Positions 24,654-36,976 are shown, counted from the stretch's first letter. The stretch: 64,000 nt of DNA from Yamagishiella unicocca (GCA_003116995.1 BDSL01000022.1:124001-188000), one strand, 5' to 3'. The notes: generated by a model from the sequence alone, not told the origin. Numbers and translations: made by a program.

Positions 24654-25494
24654 CAGTGCGGCATGAACCGGGCTCGGGTTTGGGTGCATCAGGCAGCGAG
24701 TCGTGTGGGTTGGATGGGATGCGTATGTTCGTTGCCTTCAGAGGAGCTCATCGGTCTTACTTCGCGCCAATCCTGAAGGTAGGACTTCGCGCAAATTCTG
24801 AAGGTAGGATCCCTCTGCTCCGGGATGGGAAGGCTTTGGGGGCATACCCCAATACCTCGTTTAGCTTCAAGTCCTACGCTGAAGACCGGCCTACTACCAA
24901 GACCTGAGCGGTCTTGAGCGCAGTTCGACCACACAAGCAAGACCTTTCCCATCCCTCTGCGGGCGCCTCTTCTCACCGCCTTCTCCTCCTTTCCGGTTTA
25001 CAAGAAGGATCACGAGGCGCCGGCTTTGAGCGAGCCGTCATCGGCTATAAGCAATTGGAGGATCAGCTGGCATTGGCCTTCTGCCGCCTTGGGCACCAAT
25101 GGGAGGATAAGGAGGCGATTATTGCCATCGGGAGGATTAGGAGGCGCCGGCCTTAGGTCGTCTCCTGTTTATAAGGAGGATCAGGTGACGTCGGCCTTGA
25201 TGAGCCGGCGTAGGTCATTATAAATGGGAAGGTATGGTGGCGTATGCCTTGAACCGGTGTCAGTTACCAATGGGAGGACCATGAGACGTCGGCCTTGAGC
25301 CGGCGTCGGTAGTTAGCAATGGGAGGATCAGGTGGCGCCGGCCTTGAGCCGCCTTGAGCACCAATAGGATGGTCAGGAGGCGGAAAAATCCCGGTATTAA
25401 TCTGTAAACCCTTGTTAAACAATTGAATGTAAAAATTGGTACCCGAGTTCTAACCGACTCTCTCGCACAGCAACAACCTCTCGTAGCGACGTAG
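24654..25494 (+). repeat. Segmental duplication S, right copy
   Basis: Copy of 7087-7934, with the same start (GCGGCATGAACCGGGCTCGGG) and the same minisatellite core of GGAGGATCAGG / GGCGCCGGCCTTGAGCCG units. It follows unit 5 of the array after about 120 bp of unrelated sequence. At CGTAGCGACGTAG it jumps to sequence matching position 9020 of the left module, so it carries a ~1.1-kb deletion that removed the UBR-like remnant. Confidence 0.88.
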
Positions 25495-25814
25495 CCCACG
25501 CTGCCGCCGCCGCCTGGGTCCCCGGCGCTGCCCGCCGGGGCAGCGGCTGCTGTCTCCGCGGCACGGTGGCGGCTCAGCGCGAGGGGCTCTTCCAGGGCGT
25601 CGACGACGTCCGTGAGGCCCAGCGCCGCCGCCAAGTGCCCTGTCAGCGCCGCTGCGCGTGGCGCCGCCTGCAGCTCCGCCGCCTGCGCCGTCTCGGCGGG
25701 TGGGTGGCGATCAGGCTTCCCTCGACCCAACCCATCAGGCGAGCAGTTCCAACAAACAAAGGCCACAAGGACGGCGCAGTGCTGGCATGTAGCGGGCATC
25801 GCTGAGGAGTACTG

Positions 25815-26100
25815 CGGCTGCGATAGGGCGGCTGCGCAGGGCATGGAGGGCAAGGCGGCGGCGTAGCGCAAAGAGGATAGGGCGGCGGCGCAGGGCATGG
25901 AATGCAGGGCGGTGCAAGGCATGGAGGGCAGGGTGGCGGCGTCGGCAGTGAGGGTAGGTGGCGCAGAGCATGGAATGCAGGGCGGCGGCCATGGAGATCA
26001 GGGCGGAGAAGCGCCTGGAGGGCAGGGTGGCGCCGGGCATGGAGGGCAGGGCGGCGCAGGGTAGGGCGGCACAGGGCATAGAGGGTAGGGCGGTGGCTCT
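25815..26100. repeat. GC-rich minisatellite, second copy
   Basis: Repeats such as GCAGGGCATGGAGGGCAGGG, GGCGGCGGCGCAGGGC and GTAGGGCGGCACAGGGC at ~20-30 bp spacing. Same family as 14590-14825. It stands in the equivalent place, immediately upstream of the mtnA exon copy. Confidence 0.85.
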
Positions 26101-26612
26101 GGCCATGCGTGTGTGGTGAAGGTGTTGGTGGGGGTCGTAGGAGTGTTGTAAGTGCCCGGTTGTGCTGGGCGATGTAATTGGGTTCGGCTGTAGCTATGCA
26201 GGGCTCGGCAGCTGGCCAAGGGGTTATTGCGACCAGGCTGGCCAGTGGCTGGACCCTGCCTCATGGCGGTGCCTGGCCTGAACCCGGACGGTCGTACGTG
26301 GCCCCTGTTAAATCATCGGCGATCAGCAACCGCTACTCGCTCCGGGCCCCCGCCTCAGGCCATGGGCGCCACCGGCACCGCCGCGCTGCTGGCTGCCGCC
26401 CGAGTTCGCGGCCGTGGTGTGGGCGGGCGGCTGCGTGTGCTGACACACTGCAACACGGGCAGCCTGGCCACCGCCGGGTACGGCACCGCGCTGGGGGTGA
26501 TCCGCGCGCTGCAGGAGCAGGGCGCACTGGAGCACACGTTCTGTACGAAAACGCGGCCGTACAACCAGGGTAAGGAGCCGGTTGGGGGGTATGAAAGGGA
26601 GCCCAAAGGTTG
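26101..26612 (+). pseudogene. mtnA: Orphan duplicate of mtnA exon 3, intact reading frame
   Basis: Intron and exon sequence matching 14815-15222. The exon (26359-26569) is bounded by CCGCCTCAG and GGGTAAGG. It encodes [15 protein letters not shown], then [19 protein letters not shown] and [13 protein letters not shown], ending TRPYNQG. It retains the 88 bp missing at 15054-15176, including the THCNTGS motif that contains the catalytic Cys of methylthioribose-1-phosphate isomerases. No other mtnA exon is present here, so it cannot make an enzyme alone. It preserves the pre-deletion state of the exon and dates the left-copy deletion after the duplication. Confidence 0.85.
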
Positions 26613-27987
26613 GCACTGAAAAGGGAAAACGGGCAGGCCGGCGGGCAGGTGGGTGGACTTGGTGGGAGAGGCGGGGGGAAAGGTATTGCCGTGGGTGCCG
26701 GCGGCGGTTCAGTGGCGCAATCTACAATTACCGTGGGAATGCATTTGCTTCCGGGAGCGGCCCTGCATACGTGTCTGCATGTCTAGGCTCGTGTATCATC
26801 TAAGCAACCTCGTCATAAATACCCAACAGCCTATATAACATTATAAGCCATATCTTGCAACCACCCGTTTATCCCCGCTTTGCGAACGAACACCAAATAT
26901 GAAGCACCAATCCCGAGTAGTGCCCGCCAATCATCCATATGGACGACATCGCGTACCAAAAGTATCACGCAAGTTACGTATCAGGCAGCGAGTGCTCCTG
27001 CCACCGTACTAATTCGCTACACAATTACCGGTGCCTGCAGCCACAGTGCGGCTTGCACGGCACCAACTGCTTTACGGACGCAGGCGCACCTTGACTTCAT
27101 GCATAAGCCGTGCAGCCTTTCATGGCCTCAGCAGTAGAGCTAGCAGCACGAGTGCCGGCAGGTACTGCTGCAGGCGCACACCGGTGCGCACACCCTCGCT
27201 TTCCGGCGAGTGAGGCCCTGGCGGCGCAACCTGGTGCTCAGCCCATCAGGTCTCAGCGCCATCCCTGCTCTCTCCTCTCAACTCCATCCGACATGGCGGC
27301 CAAGCCCATTGGCGTCTGCCATCTCATCTCGCCCCGTACCGTCCAGTCCAAAAACCCACGCACCAGTACGCAGCGCCTGTGCCCCATGGTGGTGGTGGTG
27401 GTGGCACGTCTGTCGATTCGTCCTTCACCAGCACACATGGTTGAAACAGCACACGGCAACAGTACGCGGCCGCATCACTGCGCAAGCAGCTCTTCACCCA
27501 TCCTGCACGCCGCCTCCCCATTACAACGTTTGCGCCTGCTGCTGCTGCAGCCCGCCCCCGGATAGCCGCGTCGCCTGAGCAGACTGGACTTGCTTCGGCT
27601 GCTGGCGCTGCTGCCTGGACGCATAGTTGCCCCTCGTCCAGGCGCCGCTCCAGGCTCCAAACAGGCTGGAATGGATGGACGATAGTAGCGTCGGCCTCAC
27701 AGCCTGCAGAGCGGCATGGAATGACAGGAAGGCTAAGGCGCATTGACAGGACAGCGCAGCTTGCTGGTTAAGCCCACACGCCTGACACTTCAAGACAGGA
27801 AGGAGCCGCAACACAAGCTGTGCGCTGTGTTCAATAACTCAACAAAGATAGGCTCCAACGACCCACCCGCGTCCTTGAGGCGCTTGCGTTCTGATAAATC
27901 GTGACCGGGGGGGGGGCTAGTAGCCAAGCTACAGCCATTCTGCAGCCTTTCCATCCTAAATCCTAAATCTTCCTCCATCCGCGACCG
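26613..27987. other. No gene recognised; probable 3' flank of the kinase gene
   Basis: Open frames on both strands give no recognisable domain. The part nearest 27987 is probably the 3' UTR of the minus-strand kinase. A TGTAA motif, the usual chlorophyte polyadenylation signal, occurs on the minus strand at 27521-27525, about 460 bases past the stop codon. A short poly-G run lies at 27906-27914. Confidence 0.4.
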
Positions 27988-30900
27988 TTACCCCGCTGCC
28001 GCCCCCACCTCCTGCGCCTCCATGTGTTGTATGGCGCCCCCCAGCATGTCCGTCAGGCTGGCGAAGTCGGGGCGCATCTCCGGGTCGAATTGGCAGGCCA
28101 GGCGCAGCACCAGCTGCGAGTGGGAGTAGTAGGGAGGAAGGGACAGTGTGGCCTGGAGCGCACATCAGCGTGGGACCAATCCCGCGCTGTAAACACAAGG
28201 GTGGACAGCAGTAGCACTAAGACATGTATCAGATGTATCAGACAGTAGCGTCACAGCGCTGGGAGAAGTGAGAGTGCCCTGCGACCAAAATGGTCATGTG
28301 CCACGCAGTCTTGTCGTGCTACTGCGGCCCTGAGCCGCAGGCCTTATCCCACGCAGGCTTCATTTCGCTCCAAGTGTTGGCCACGGTTGCCTCCGAAACC
28401 GGGCCCCCCCACGCCTGCCGCGCACCTGCACTTCCTCATGCACGTTATTGGGCACCACCGGCGACAGCTGTTCGTCCGAGACGGCCATGGCCACCTGGCG
28501 GCATGCATGTTGGGTTACGGGGGAAGTACTACGGTTATGCATCCACTGTTTAGGGTCGGAAGACGCCTCTCTTCTCAACCTGGGCGCCTACGTGCACGAG
28601 TTAAAGTGTCGCAGCAGCTCGACGCGCACCAACCACAACCAGCTAGCTGGTTTCTCTTTCCCCCCTCCCCCAGGCCCCACGGAATCCTCTCCCCGCACTC
28701 CCTCCCTCCCCCACTCGCGGCTGGCCGGCCGCACCTGCACCGGCGTCATGTATGTGTGACCGTACGGCATGGAACACGTGATGCACTCCGAAAGCAGCAC
28801 GCCCCAGCTCCAGACGTCGGCCTTGGTGTCGTACAGCTCGTGCCTGCAGCAGTCCCAGCCCCACACGGTCCAGCTCCGCCGGTCAGCCGGGGTAGGAGGC
28901 GATTACCTCACGTGCAGGACCGCACTGGAACGGGGCCGTGAGCAGAACGCGTCCCTGACGGACCTGTCCCCTACAGGCCTACCCGCCATCGTATTGGGTT
29001 AGGTGGGCCAGGAGGCACCAGGAGGTAGGTATTGGAGAGCGTCCCTACCTGGCATCCACCATGCCGACCCCGTCGTGTGTCCCCCCCCGCCTCCCGTGCG
29101 CTCTGACTCACCTCATCACCTCGGGGGCCATGTAGAAGTACGTGCCCGTCTCTCCCGTCAGGGACGAACGCGCCTCCTCCAGAAGCCGCCGGCTGAGGCC
29201 GAAGTCGCCCACCCGCGCCGCGCCGCGCTGGTCCAGGTACACGTTGGCGGGCTTGAGATCCCTATGCAACACCGCGGGGCGGCAGGCCTCCAGCGCACAC
29301 ATACCCTGGGCAACCTGCACGGCAACAGCACGAGGGCAAGCAACGAGGGTAATGGAGCGCGCGTGGCCGGGGACGGGCAGTTGCGCAGGGACAAACGATG
29401 TGCGCAGTATGGAAAGGAGCGAGCGTAGCTCGGTGGGGGGCCTCTGGGCTGTTGCGCGCACCTGGTGTGCCGCCTTGAGGCGCTCCAGGAGGGGCTTGGT
29501 GGGGTTCAGCAGGCCGCCGCTCTGGCTGCCCGGCGCGGGCATTCCCCCCGGGTGCAGCCAGTCAGCGAGCGTACCGCCCTGTTGAGGCGACATGGCGGCG
29601 GCGGTCGGCAGTAGCAGCAGCAGCGGAAGTAAGTCGGCAGTAGCAGCTGCAGTGTCAGCCAGTCGGCAGCAGCAGGAGCGCAAGTATGCCGGCAACACGA
29701 GCTATGTATATCTGGATGCCCCCTGGTTACAGGGAAGAAGGATGGGCGTGAGTGTCGCACACTCCGTGGCTCGGCTGGCGCCGGGAGTCTTGAACCAGGG
29801 CCCCAACCGCATCTGCCCCTCACCGTCATGAACTCCGAAACCAGCGACAGCTTGTCCGGCGCCGTCAGGCACGCGCCCAGGAAGGGCACCACGTTTGGGT
29901 GCCGGAGGGACGACATGCTCTCCACCTGGGTTCGGAGCCGCAGGAGAAGGACGGGGATCGAGTGCAAGTCGCAGACGCTTAACACATGCGCTAATCAACA
30001 ATGAAAGCGCCAACATCATTGACAATTACCTAGCTCAGCCTGGAGTCCTAGCTTCCTGTGCCTTGAGTGCGCCTTTACCTGCAGCGCGTCATCCCTTCCA
30101 TCCCCAAATGCTTGTTCAAAACGCTTTTCCCGCTAGTAATCCTTCCTCTCCTCTCAAACGTCAGTCCGCGGACTTCCTCGCAAACTTCCGGGTTTTCCTC
30201 ACAACCCTCCGGGGCTCCAGCACTCCCCCCACCCCCTGCCCACCTCCCGCAGGAAGGAGGTAAGCTCCGCCGCGTGCCTCAGCCGCACCACCTTGACCGC
30301 CACTGCGGCATGGCGCCAGGTCCCCAGGTATGTGACGCCGAATTCGCCCTCACCCAGGACCGACCCAAGGGTCACCTGCGTGGCCACCCAAATGCGCAGG
30401 CACCCTCAGGCCCAAAGGACCGAATGCGACGGAGTGGAGCATCGTGGCGGTAACGTAATGGTGATAATGGTCGTGGTGATGGTTGCTGTGGTGGGATGGC
30501 GATGTTGGTCAGGGCGACGGCAAGCGCGCCCTCCATCTGCACCTGGACGTGCCCCATCCCACTCCGCCTCGTCCCACCCGGCCCCACGGGCTCCTTGGCA
30601 GGCGTCACATAGACGATGCACTGGACGCAACCTCTGTTGTGCGTCAGCGCCTTGCTGTTAGCCCCAGCAGCCCGCCGTACACATTTACGGTTCCTATCCC
30701 CACACGGCCTGTAGTCCATGTTAGCAGGCCCGCACCCTGAAATGCCCACTGCATACGGCCGCTCGTGTGCCGACCTGCCCCTGCCACGTGCGATGTAAGA
30801 TCTGAGCTTGCCCGAGTCTGGAGGCAGCTCTATCACGCTCGTATCCGTCTTTCCTGCCCCTGCCAGGTCTACCTAACGAATCAGTTCCCTCTTCGTCCCG

Positions 30901-31660
30901 TCCGCACTCTCCCTGAGCGCGGTCGCGGCAAGCCGCTTGCAAGCTCGCCCCAGCTTCGCCCGACCCTTTAATTTACCCTTTAATTATCTACCATCGAGCC
31001 GCGTTAAACCCACCGACCAGCCTGGCCCTCCCCGCCCCGCCTCCTCGCCCCTTTACCTCACTGAGCTTAATCATCCAGCCCATGGCCTGACCCCTCTGTA
31101 CGAGCGCCTCCAGCACCCGCTGCTGGTTAGGCGTGGGGTTGATAGGCACGGCCGGCCCCTTGCCGCCCGTTCCCTCGCCGGCGTCTCCGCCGGGGACCCC
31201 ATCTGCCGCTGCCGCTGCCACAGCTGTCTGCGTCTCCGCCGTCGCTGACAGGACAGACGCGGGGTACAGGGTCGCGGCCATCGCGCGTTGCTGCTGATGT
31301 AGAGGCACCCCTGCTAATGTTCTAGCAAGCAGTTCGGGACCCGCGCCAGCAAGCTGTAGCTGCAGTAGCTCCGCGACCTGTCGCGCGTCTTCATCTGCAT
31401 CTTCAGTAGTGCGCTTGGACACCTCCGATGCCGCAAGCGTCGGCCCTGGCTGCCCTGTGGCCGCGGCCAAGGCGCGTTCCAAGCGCGCGATGTGCTTGCG
31501 TGCGTTCACAAGCTTTTGGGCCAGGTCCTTTGCGCGCGCGGCCCACGCATCTCGATCCTGCTCTGTGCGGTCGAGCATAGCATAGTCCCGCTCCACCTCG
31601 GCGTACAGTTTCTCGTTTAGGAGCACTGCCGCCTGAATTCGCTCCTGAATGGCCTGGTCC
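27988..31660 (-). CDS. TKL/Raf-like Ser/Thr protein kinase with coiled-coil N-terminus
   Basis: Read exons: 31660-31057, 30817-30788 (30-nt micro-exon, tentative), 30375-30244, 29925-29824, 29578-29462, 29314-29112, 28843-28735, 28494-28426, 28152-27988 (stop TAA). All junctions are GT..AG and keep frame. The first ~200 residues begin with a charged helical stretch (EKLYAEVERDYAML, ARKHIARLERALAAA), probably a coiled coil, then an Ala/Gly-rich linker. The kinase domain follows: P-loop GEGEFGVTYLG, lysine in VAVKVV, catalytic loop HRDLKPANVYLD, DFGLSR, APEV, and DVWSWGVLLSE of subdomain IX. All catalytic residues are present, so activity is likely. The sequence around MRPDFASLTDML resembles MAPKKK-like TKL kinases. 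No ATG is in frame at the 5' end; a stop-free CGCGCAG acceptor at 31661 suggests a missing upstream exon. The substrate is unknown. Confidence 0.88.
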
Positions 31661-32477
31661 CTGCGCGGCAAGGACCCGACACGCCAACCAAGCTGAATTC
31701 TAGGATGGATTCCTTAGATTATTCCGTTGGCGTTACGAATGGTCACTGGTTGCGGTGCCGGTGCTGCCGTGAAGCCACCCAACTGGTAGCAGTGCTTTGC
31801 GCTGCGGCTGGTCCCACCTGTTCGCGCCATCTGCTACTAGATGTGCGACGTTCCTTAGGCCAATAGCGGTCATCCCTGCAACTGTCGTGCCAATTGCAGC
31901 TGATAAATTGCGCGCGAAGCATACGAGTAGACAGCTACCACGGACATGCCGCAGCTAGTAGGTGTTGATGAAAATATTGCAGTTTAGACATCTATCACAA
32001 GTCCAGACGCCAATAACGCAAAGCAGGGCGAATGGGTACCGGTAACTGAGCGTGACCAAAGGTAATTGCATAGGAGTCCAAGAACCCTTGGACGAAGAGT
32101 TGGTGTATCAGACCAGTCAATAGCAAAACCCATTTGCACTTTGTAACCGCGCTGCGACGTTGTACGGTGTAGCTACACACACAGCACGAACATCGCGTCG
32201 CTCCGATAAGACGAGGGAGGAGCTGGCCCCAGCCCCAATTTTCATGACAATGCACTCTAACGAATCCCGCAATAACAACAATGTTCGAGGAGCCGTATCT
32301 CAGCCGTGGGCTTTCCCCCCGCCACTGCCTTGGAGCCGCGACAGCAACCCCCCTCATGCACCCCACCCATCCTTCTTCGTTCTCGTCCGAACTACCAATA
32401 TAACTCGAGCACAATCGAAGAGCCGGTGCGCATCTCCTCCTTCAAGATCATCATCAGCAGCTGCAAGGACTAGGTTT
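31661..32477. other. Intergenic or 5' region without recognised gene
   Basis: It lies between the 5' end of the kinase gene and the stop of the TLC gene, both on the minus strand. It may hold the missing first exon of the kinase. Several open frames exist, none with a recognisable motif. Confidence 0.4.
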
Positions 32478-34525
32478 CTAGAGCTGCTTGTTCTTCTTGG
32501 GCTTGGCAAGCAGCGAAATGGTCCAAAAGTAGTTGAGGCCGGTCAGGGCCATCTGGAAGATGGGGGTGATGAGAATGGGATTCCAGGGCGAGCCGCAGGC
32601 CCGCGTCTCGACCTGCCACTCCCGGTAAAACACCCAAATCAGGTAACTGTAAGCAGCGGGGAGACGGGGCAGGAGGGGACGGTGTGTCAAGGGGAGGCGA
32701 TAAGCAGGCGATTGCGCCAAGTGTGCTACGAGTAGTATTGCCAAGCCTCAAGTCGTCGAGTAAGACATTCCTATCCTAACTTCGTACGGGACTTCGCGTA
32801 CATAAGGGTTGCAGTGGGCTCAGCTAGGCCCTCGACCGTCCAGTGAGCGCCCGGCTCTCAGCCTGCCAGCCCATCTGGGTCGCCCCTCCCAGTTCCTGGC
32901 CCCGGGCCCACATCCCCTCCCCCGGCCTTTTGACCCACATCCTGGCCTCGTCTGTGAGACCCACATCCTGACCCGGCCGGGACCCACATCCGGGGCAATG
33001 CGCGAGACTTACGGGTAGTAGATGTTCCGGAGCAGAACCCAAGTCACGTAGAAGAGCACTTCCAGCACCGCGAGGCGCATGGTGCGCTTGGCTATGAGCA
33101 GCCACGTGTTGACCTGAAAATGTGGCCAGGTCAGGTCGGGTCAGGTCGCGTCGGGTCGTGTTGGGGGCCAAAGTCGCTGACCACACCCAATTGCGATCTG
33201 CAGGCAGAGCTGTTGCACACCCAGGGATCTGGAATACGGCAACATAATGAACAGCTGAGCTGCACGCGCGCACCTCAACGAGCATACAGTACGCCATGCA
33301 CCACTCGTACTGCGGGTAGTGGTACGGGATGAGCACGTACAGTGCCGTGACAACATGGTGCGCCAGAATCACCAGGGGGGATTTCACCGAGCGGGGCACC
33401 ACGGCCACGTAGATCTGCGCGCGCCGCGGGTGGGCAGCACGGGGTGGGTAAACGTAAGGACGCGGTGCTTACCACATAAGAAGAAGCAACCGACAGCATG
33501 CGAGCGGGTGAAAGCTAGTCCAGTGCAATGGAGGCCAGAAGGTGGATCCGCTTTGTCGCGTCGCTCCTCGCTGCTGCCACGTCGTCGCGCACAACTCTCC
33601 AAGTGTTTGCCCACGGTTTCGGTGCACGGTTCCCGCCCCCCTCCCTCCCACCCGCCCACTGCATGTGAGACGCTCGACCCGCTATACGCGACGGGGTTTG
33701 GACAGACGTAACAGTTGGCCGCAAACCTATTTGCCGGCCACACGTATCATTTGGAATAGTTTGCTCTGCCCAGCCACCCACCCACCCGTGTACCCCCTCC
33801 CATTACACCCTAACCCTCCCCACCAGATCCGCCACGAAGTAAAGCATGGTGCTGAAGTAGAAGACCTGGAAGCCGCGACCCGTGGCAAGGTAGTAAAAGT
33901 TGCTGGCGTTAAGCCAAGCGATGCAGACCAGGTTGAAGATGTCCTGCAGGGAGGAAGGGGCGGGTAGAGGAGACCCGTGCATCGGCATTGAAAGACCCGT
34001 GAATCGGCACTGAAAGTTAAAACCGAGGGGGGGGGGTCGTGGAGTTGATGACGGGGCACAGGCGCATGAGCCTTTCGGGTCGATGGTTAAATTAAATCAC
34101 TGACGTAAGAGCAGGCATGGCTTCGGTACGGAACGGCCATACCCTGCCATACACACGCAACGGCAATGGAGGTCAGCCACAGCGGTGTAGGGCAGTTTCA
34201 GTGCCGTGCGCTGCACTTCGACAGTCCGAAGTCCCTCCGCAACCACAATAGTAAAGACGGGGTAAAGACGCGCGCGTGATCGCAACACCTCCCGCCGTCC
34301 TCGTACTGGTAACCGTCATTCGTCCACCTCGCTTAGTCCCCTGACCCTGACCCATCAAACCTAGGCCCCAGTCGGCCTGGCTTTCGTGATGTCGTGTTTC
34401 ACCTATATACAACATCTATAATATGCGCGACCCCCGAGCAATCGCGTCCCAGTCGCTCTTACATGGTAAACAACAACCGGCGGCAGCTTGCCATCGGCGG
34501 ACACCGCGCCCGTTCCGTTAGCCAT
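32478..34525 (-). CDS. Small TLC-domain multi-pass membrane protein
   Basis: Five exons join in frame: 34525-34463 (ATG; MANGTGAVSADGKLPPVVVYH, 21 residues), 33943-33824, 33414-33274, 33113-33013 and 32646-32478 (stop TAG). Together they encode 197 residues. The protein is hydrophobic with about five membrane segments. It contains YFVADLIYVAVVPRS, the His pair in LAHHVVTALYVLIPYHYP, and LNYFWTISLLAKPKK near the C-terminus. The HHxVT motif on a transmembrane helix is the hallmark of the TRAM-LAG1-CLN8 (TLC) fold, found in ceramide synthases and TLCD/TMEM56-type lipid proteins. The ceramide-synthase HH-DD Lag motif is not evident, so it is better called a TLCD-like protein of the ER or other membranes. 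The C-terminal KPKKNKQL is basic and may be an ER-retrieval-like tail. The first exon is less certain than the rest, but its phase and donor fit. Confidence 0.8.
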
Positions 34526-35699
34526 CGCCGTTGCAGCAGCGCCAGCTGTCGCGTCTGCGTGCACGTCCCGAGTCGTGACACCGCTTCGCGACGACACAGC
34601 GGTGTCGCCTGCTGGCGGTGGGCCGAGCAGCCACCTTGAGATGAACACCAAAGCAGGCGACTAGCTTTGCGACTGACAGAGGATTCTCGTAGCCGATCAC
34701 CTTGTGACATTTGGCCTGGGCTCGGGATAGCCGTGTACAGCCGGAGTCAACCCAAAGCTTTTACTCTCTTCCTTTCAGACCAGATAACCAATAACCTGTG
34801 TCCTATAAGAATCCACAACAGCTATTTGAGGATTGACTGTCTAGGCACCTGGACTGGCCCACTTTTTAAGTGTAATGAATATTTCTCAGTCAGCAATGTC
34901 GAACAGCAACGACCTAATCTACATACTTATAGCAGGTTTCCTGGCTGGAGAAGACGGACATGCGGTTGCCGGTCGCCAGTTAGCTGCGGGCTGCCGTAAC
35001 GCTGTACTGCACAGCCTTGCACAAGGATTGTCCAAGGAAGAAGTGGTCAACCGTATTAATGCACCTTGCCCGACTAGCCACATGCCATATGGCTTACGCC
35101 TGCTTACTATCCGCACGGCGCCAGGCAGACAACATGTCAGGCCACGGGGAAGATAGCGTCTGTCTTTTAACAAAGAACGCGAAGACCAGGCACAGCGGTC
35201 CAGGCACAGCGGTGCAGTCCAGCGTTCGCACAGCGCCGCAACGACGCGCAACGGCCTTACCCGGCCCTGTCGACGGTCCCGGGGGAGGGGTGGACACTCC
35301 CGTTACAAAAGCGAAACATTGTATCACGAGGCGCAAGCCATACATACGCATAACCAGTATCACCTATAGCACCTTGTCGCAGCGCGTCCGGATTCGTCGC
35401 GCGCCACCACGCGCCACCGCAACGACACTGCTTTGCAACGACACTTAACGGCCCAGCGAAGGGGCAGCGCATTGGCTCCTACATTATATACAAAATCCAG
35501 GAGCCCACTGCGACAAATGTGTTGAGCAAAGTAACTGTAATCATGCCGCTGGCCGTGCCTAAGTCATGCCGGCAGCACCTCCATGCTGTCGACTGAATGC
35601 ACACTCGAGCGTCTGTACGCCTGCAACCTATCGCACAACTGTCTATCCCGGCGCCACCAACTCCACACCTACCTACCCAGATTGCACGACGCGTCCCAA
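34526..35699. other. No gene recognised
   Basis: It contains the probable promoter of the TLC gene and the 3' flank of the Mpv17 gene. A minus-strand TGTAA occurs at about 35303-35307, some 395 bases past the Mpv17 stop. A plus-strand frame at about 34899-35153 (MSNSNDLIYILIAGFLAG...) has no recognisable domain, and I do not call it. Confidence 0.4.
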
Positions 35700-36769
35700 C
35701 TACTTTGTTTTCCCGCTGCAGCATGGTTTCTTCGCTGCCACGGCCGCCGCGGGCGCAGCATCGGCTGGCGCCGGTGTCGGCATGTTGCTGGTGTACGACA
35801 AGTACGCCGTCCACAGCACTCCGCAGGCGGACATGTAGAGCACCTGGTTCTTGAGCGGCACGCAGTAGAAGTTCAGGCTGGCGGCGGGAATCCAGAATTT
35901 CCAGCCTGTGGGGATCAGCGTGTCGGGATGTTTGCTGCTGTGAAAATAGGCGCATTATGCTCGCTGCATGCTGTTAGTCAATGAGGCGGGCACGGGAACG
36001 AAACGCAGCGCCACCGGGTTCCCTGGGCCCACTGTTTCGCGAACCATTCGGAGCGCACATCGGACTGCACTTGTGTGAGTGCTGCTGCAGGCGCTGCAAG
36101 CGCTTCTGCGGTAGTGCCTGGGACAAAGATGGTCGGGGTGGTCGCAGCTCGACACCCCTTGCGGCTCTGCCCAGAGTCACCTCACGCATCGGGTAATCAA
36201 CCAGCAACGCACCGTTTTGCATGGTGGGCAACAAGTCATCCTGTAGCTTGCGCGGGATGGCGTCCGACTTGCCCATCAGCGCCAGGTTGTAGGCGAACAC
36301 AGTGCTCAAGGTGATGGGCGCCAGGATCAGCTGATTGGCGGCGACCTAAACGTCGGGCAGGTGTTCAACAGTGACGGCGGGAGGTTCTGCGCGTGCCGCC
36401 GATTTTTTCTTGCGGCGGGAACGAGCTCACGCGTTGGAGGGGGACAAGGAGGTGCAGCAATGGGCGCACCTTCGACAGGAAGCTGGTGGTGTTCTTCACG
36501 GGCAGAAGCCAGTCCAGCAAGTTGTACCAGTAGTACTGGCAGGGCCCATACCAGGAGAACCCGTACCCAAACATGCGGGCGGTACGCGTGGGGTCATAGG
36601 CTGGTGCCGGTGTGCCCTCACGCGCAGCAGCCTGGCTGATGAGGCCTTGCGCCAGCAGGTCCCCGACGGACGAGAGCGCGCCGGACGTTATCGCTGCCTT
36701 GAGTGGCGCTTGCCATCCCTGTAGAAAGATTGCGTTGAGGCTTACTTGCTGCTGCAGCTTCAGGGACAA
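35700..36769 (-). CDS. Mpv17/PMP22 family membrane protein
   Basis: Three exons join in frame: about 36769-36470, 36345-36213 and 35905-35700 (stop TAG). They give about 213 residues, the usual Mpv17/PXMP2 length. Family signatures are visible in order: LKAAITSGALSSVGDLLAQ, then RTARMFGYGFSWYGPCQYYWYN, ANQLILAPIT, and GWKFWIPAASLNFYCVPL with WTAYLSYTSN near the C-terminus. An Ala/Pro-rich tail ends CCSGKTK. These are four-helix proteins of the inner mitochondrial, peroxisomal or chloroplast membrane, thought to act as pores or in organelle DNA and redox homeostasis. Oddity: no in-frame ATG precedes the conserved region. The frame opens upstream through ISGGRALSLK, so the start lies in an unseen 5' exon or the gene has lost its start. 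A separate frame just upstream (see the next entry) looks like a transit peptide. Confidence 0.85.
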
Positions 36770-36783
36770 TGCGCGGCCGCCGC

Positions 36784-36976
36784 TTATTCCTGTGGTCGAC
36801 GCACCGCAACTTTCTCAAAGTAGCTTGCGCGTCCACTAGAACCAGCTCCTGAAGATGAAGAGCTCGACGAGCGACGAACATCGCGCCGGTCGCGTCGTAG
36901 GTGGCCAAAGTATGGTCGCCCACCCCAGCCTCCCGCACCCCCGACGATTAACGAAACCCCCCGCATTTTCGTAATA
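36784..36976 (-). other. Possible organelle-targeting leader upstream of the Mpv17 gene
   Basis: An ATG-initiated frame (about 36972 down to the TAA at 36784-36786) encodes an Arg/Ser/Gly-rich peptide: MRGVSLIVGGAGG, HLRRDRRDVRRSSSSSSSGA, SYFEKVAVRRPQE. Composition resembles an algal transit peptide. It ends 15 bases before the Mpv17 frame is open but in a different frame. An intron, a frameshift or a simple upstream ORF are all possible; a conventional intron would have to start within this peptide. Confidence 0.3.
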
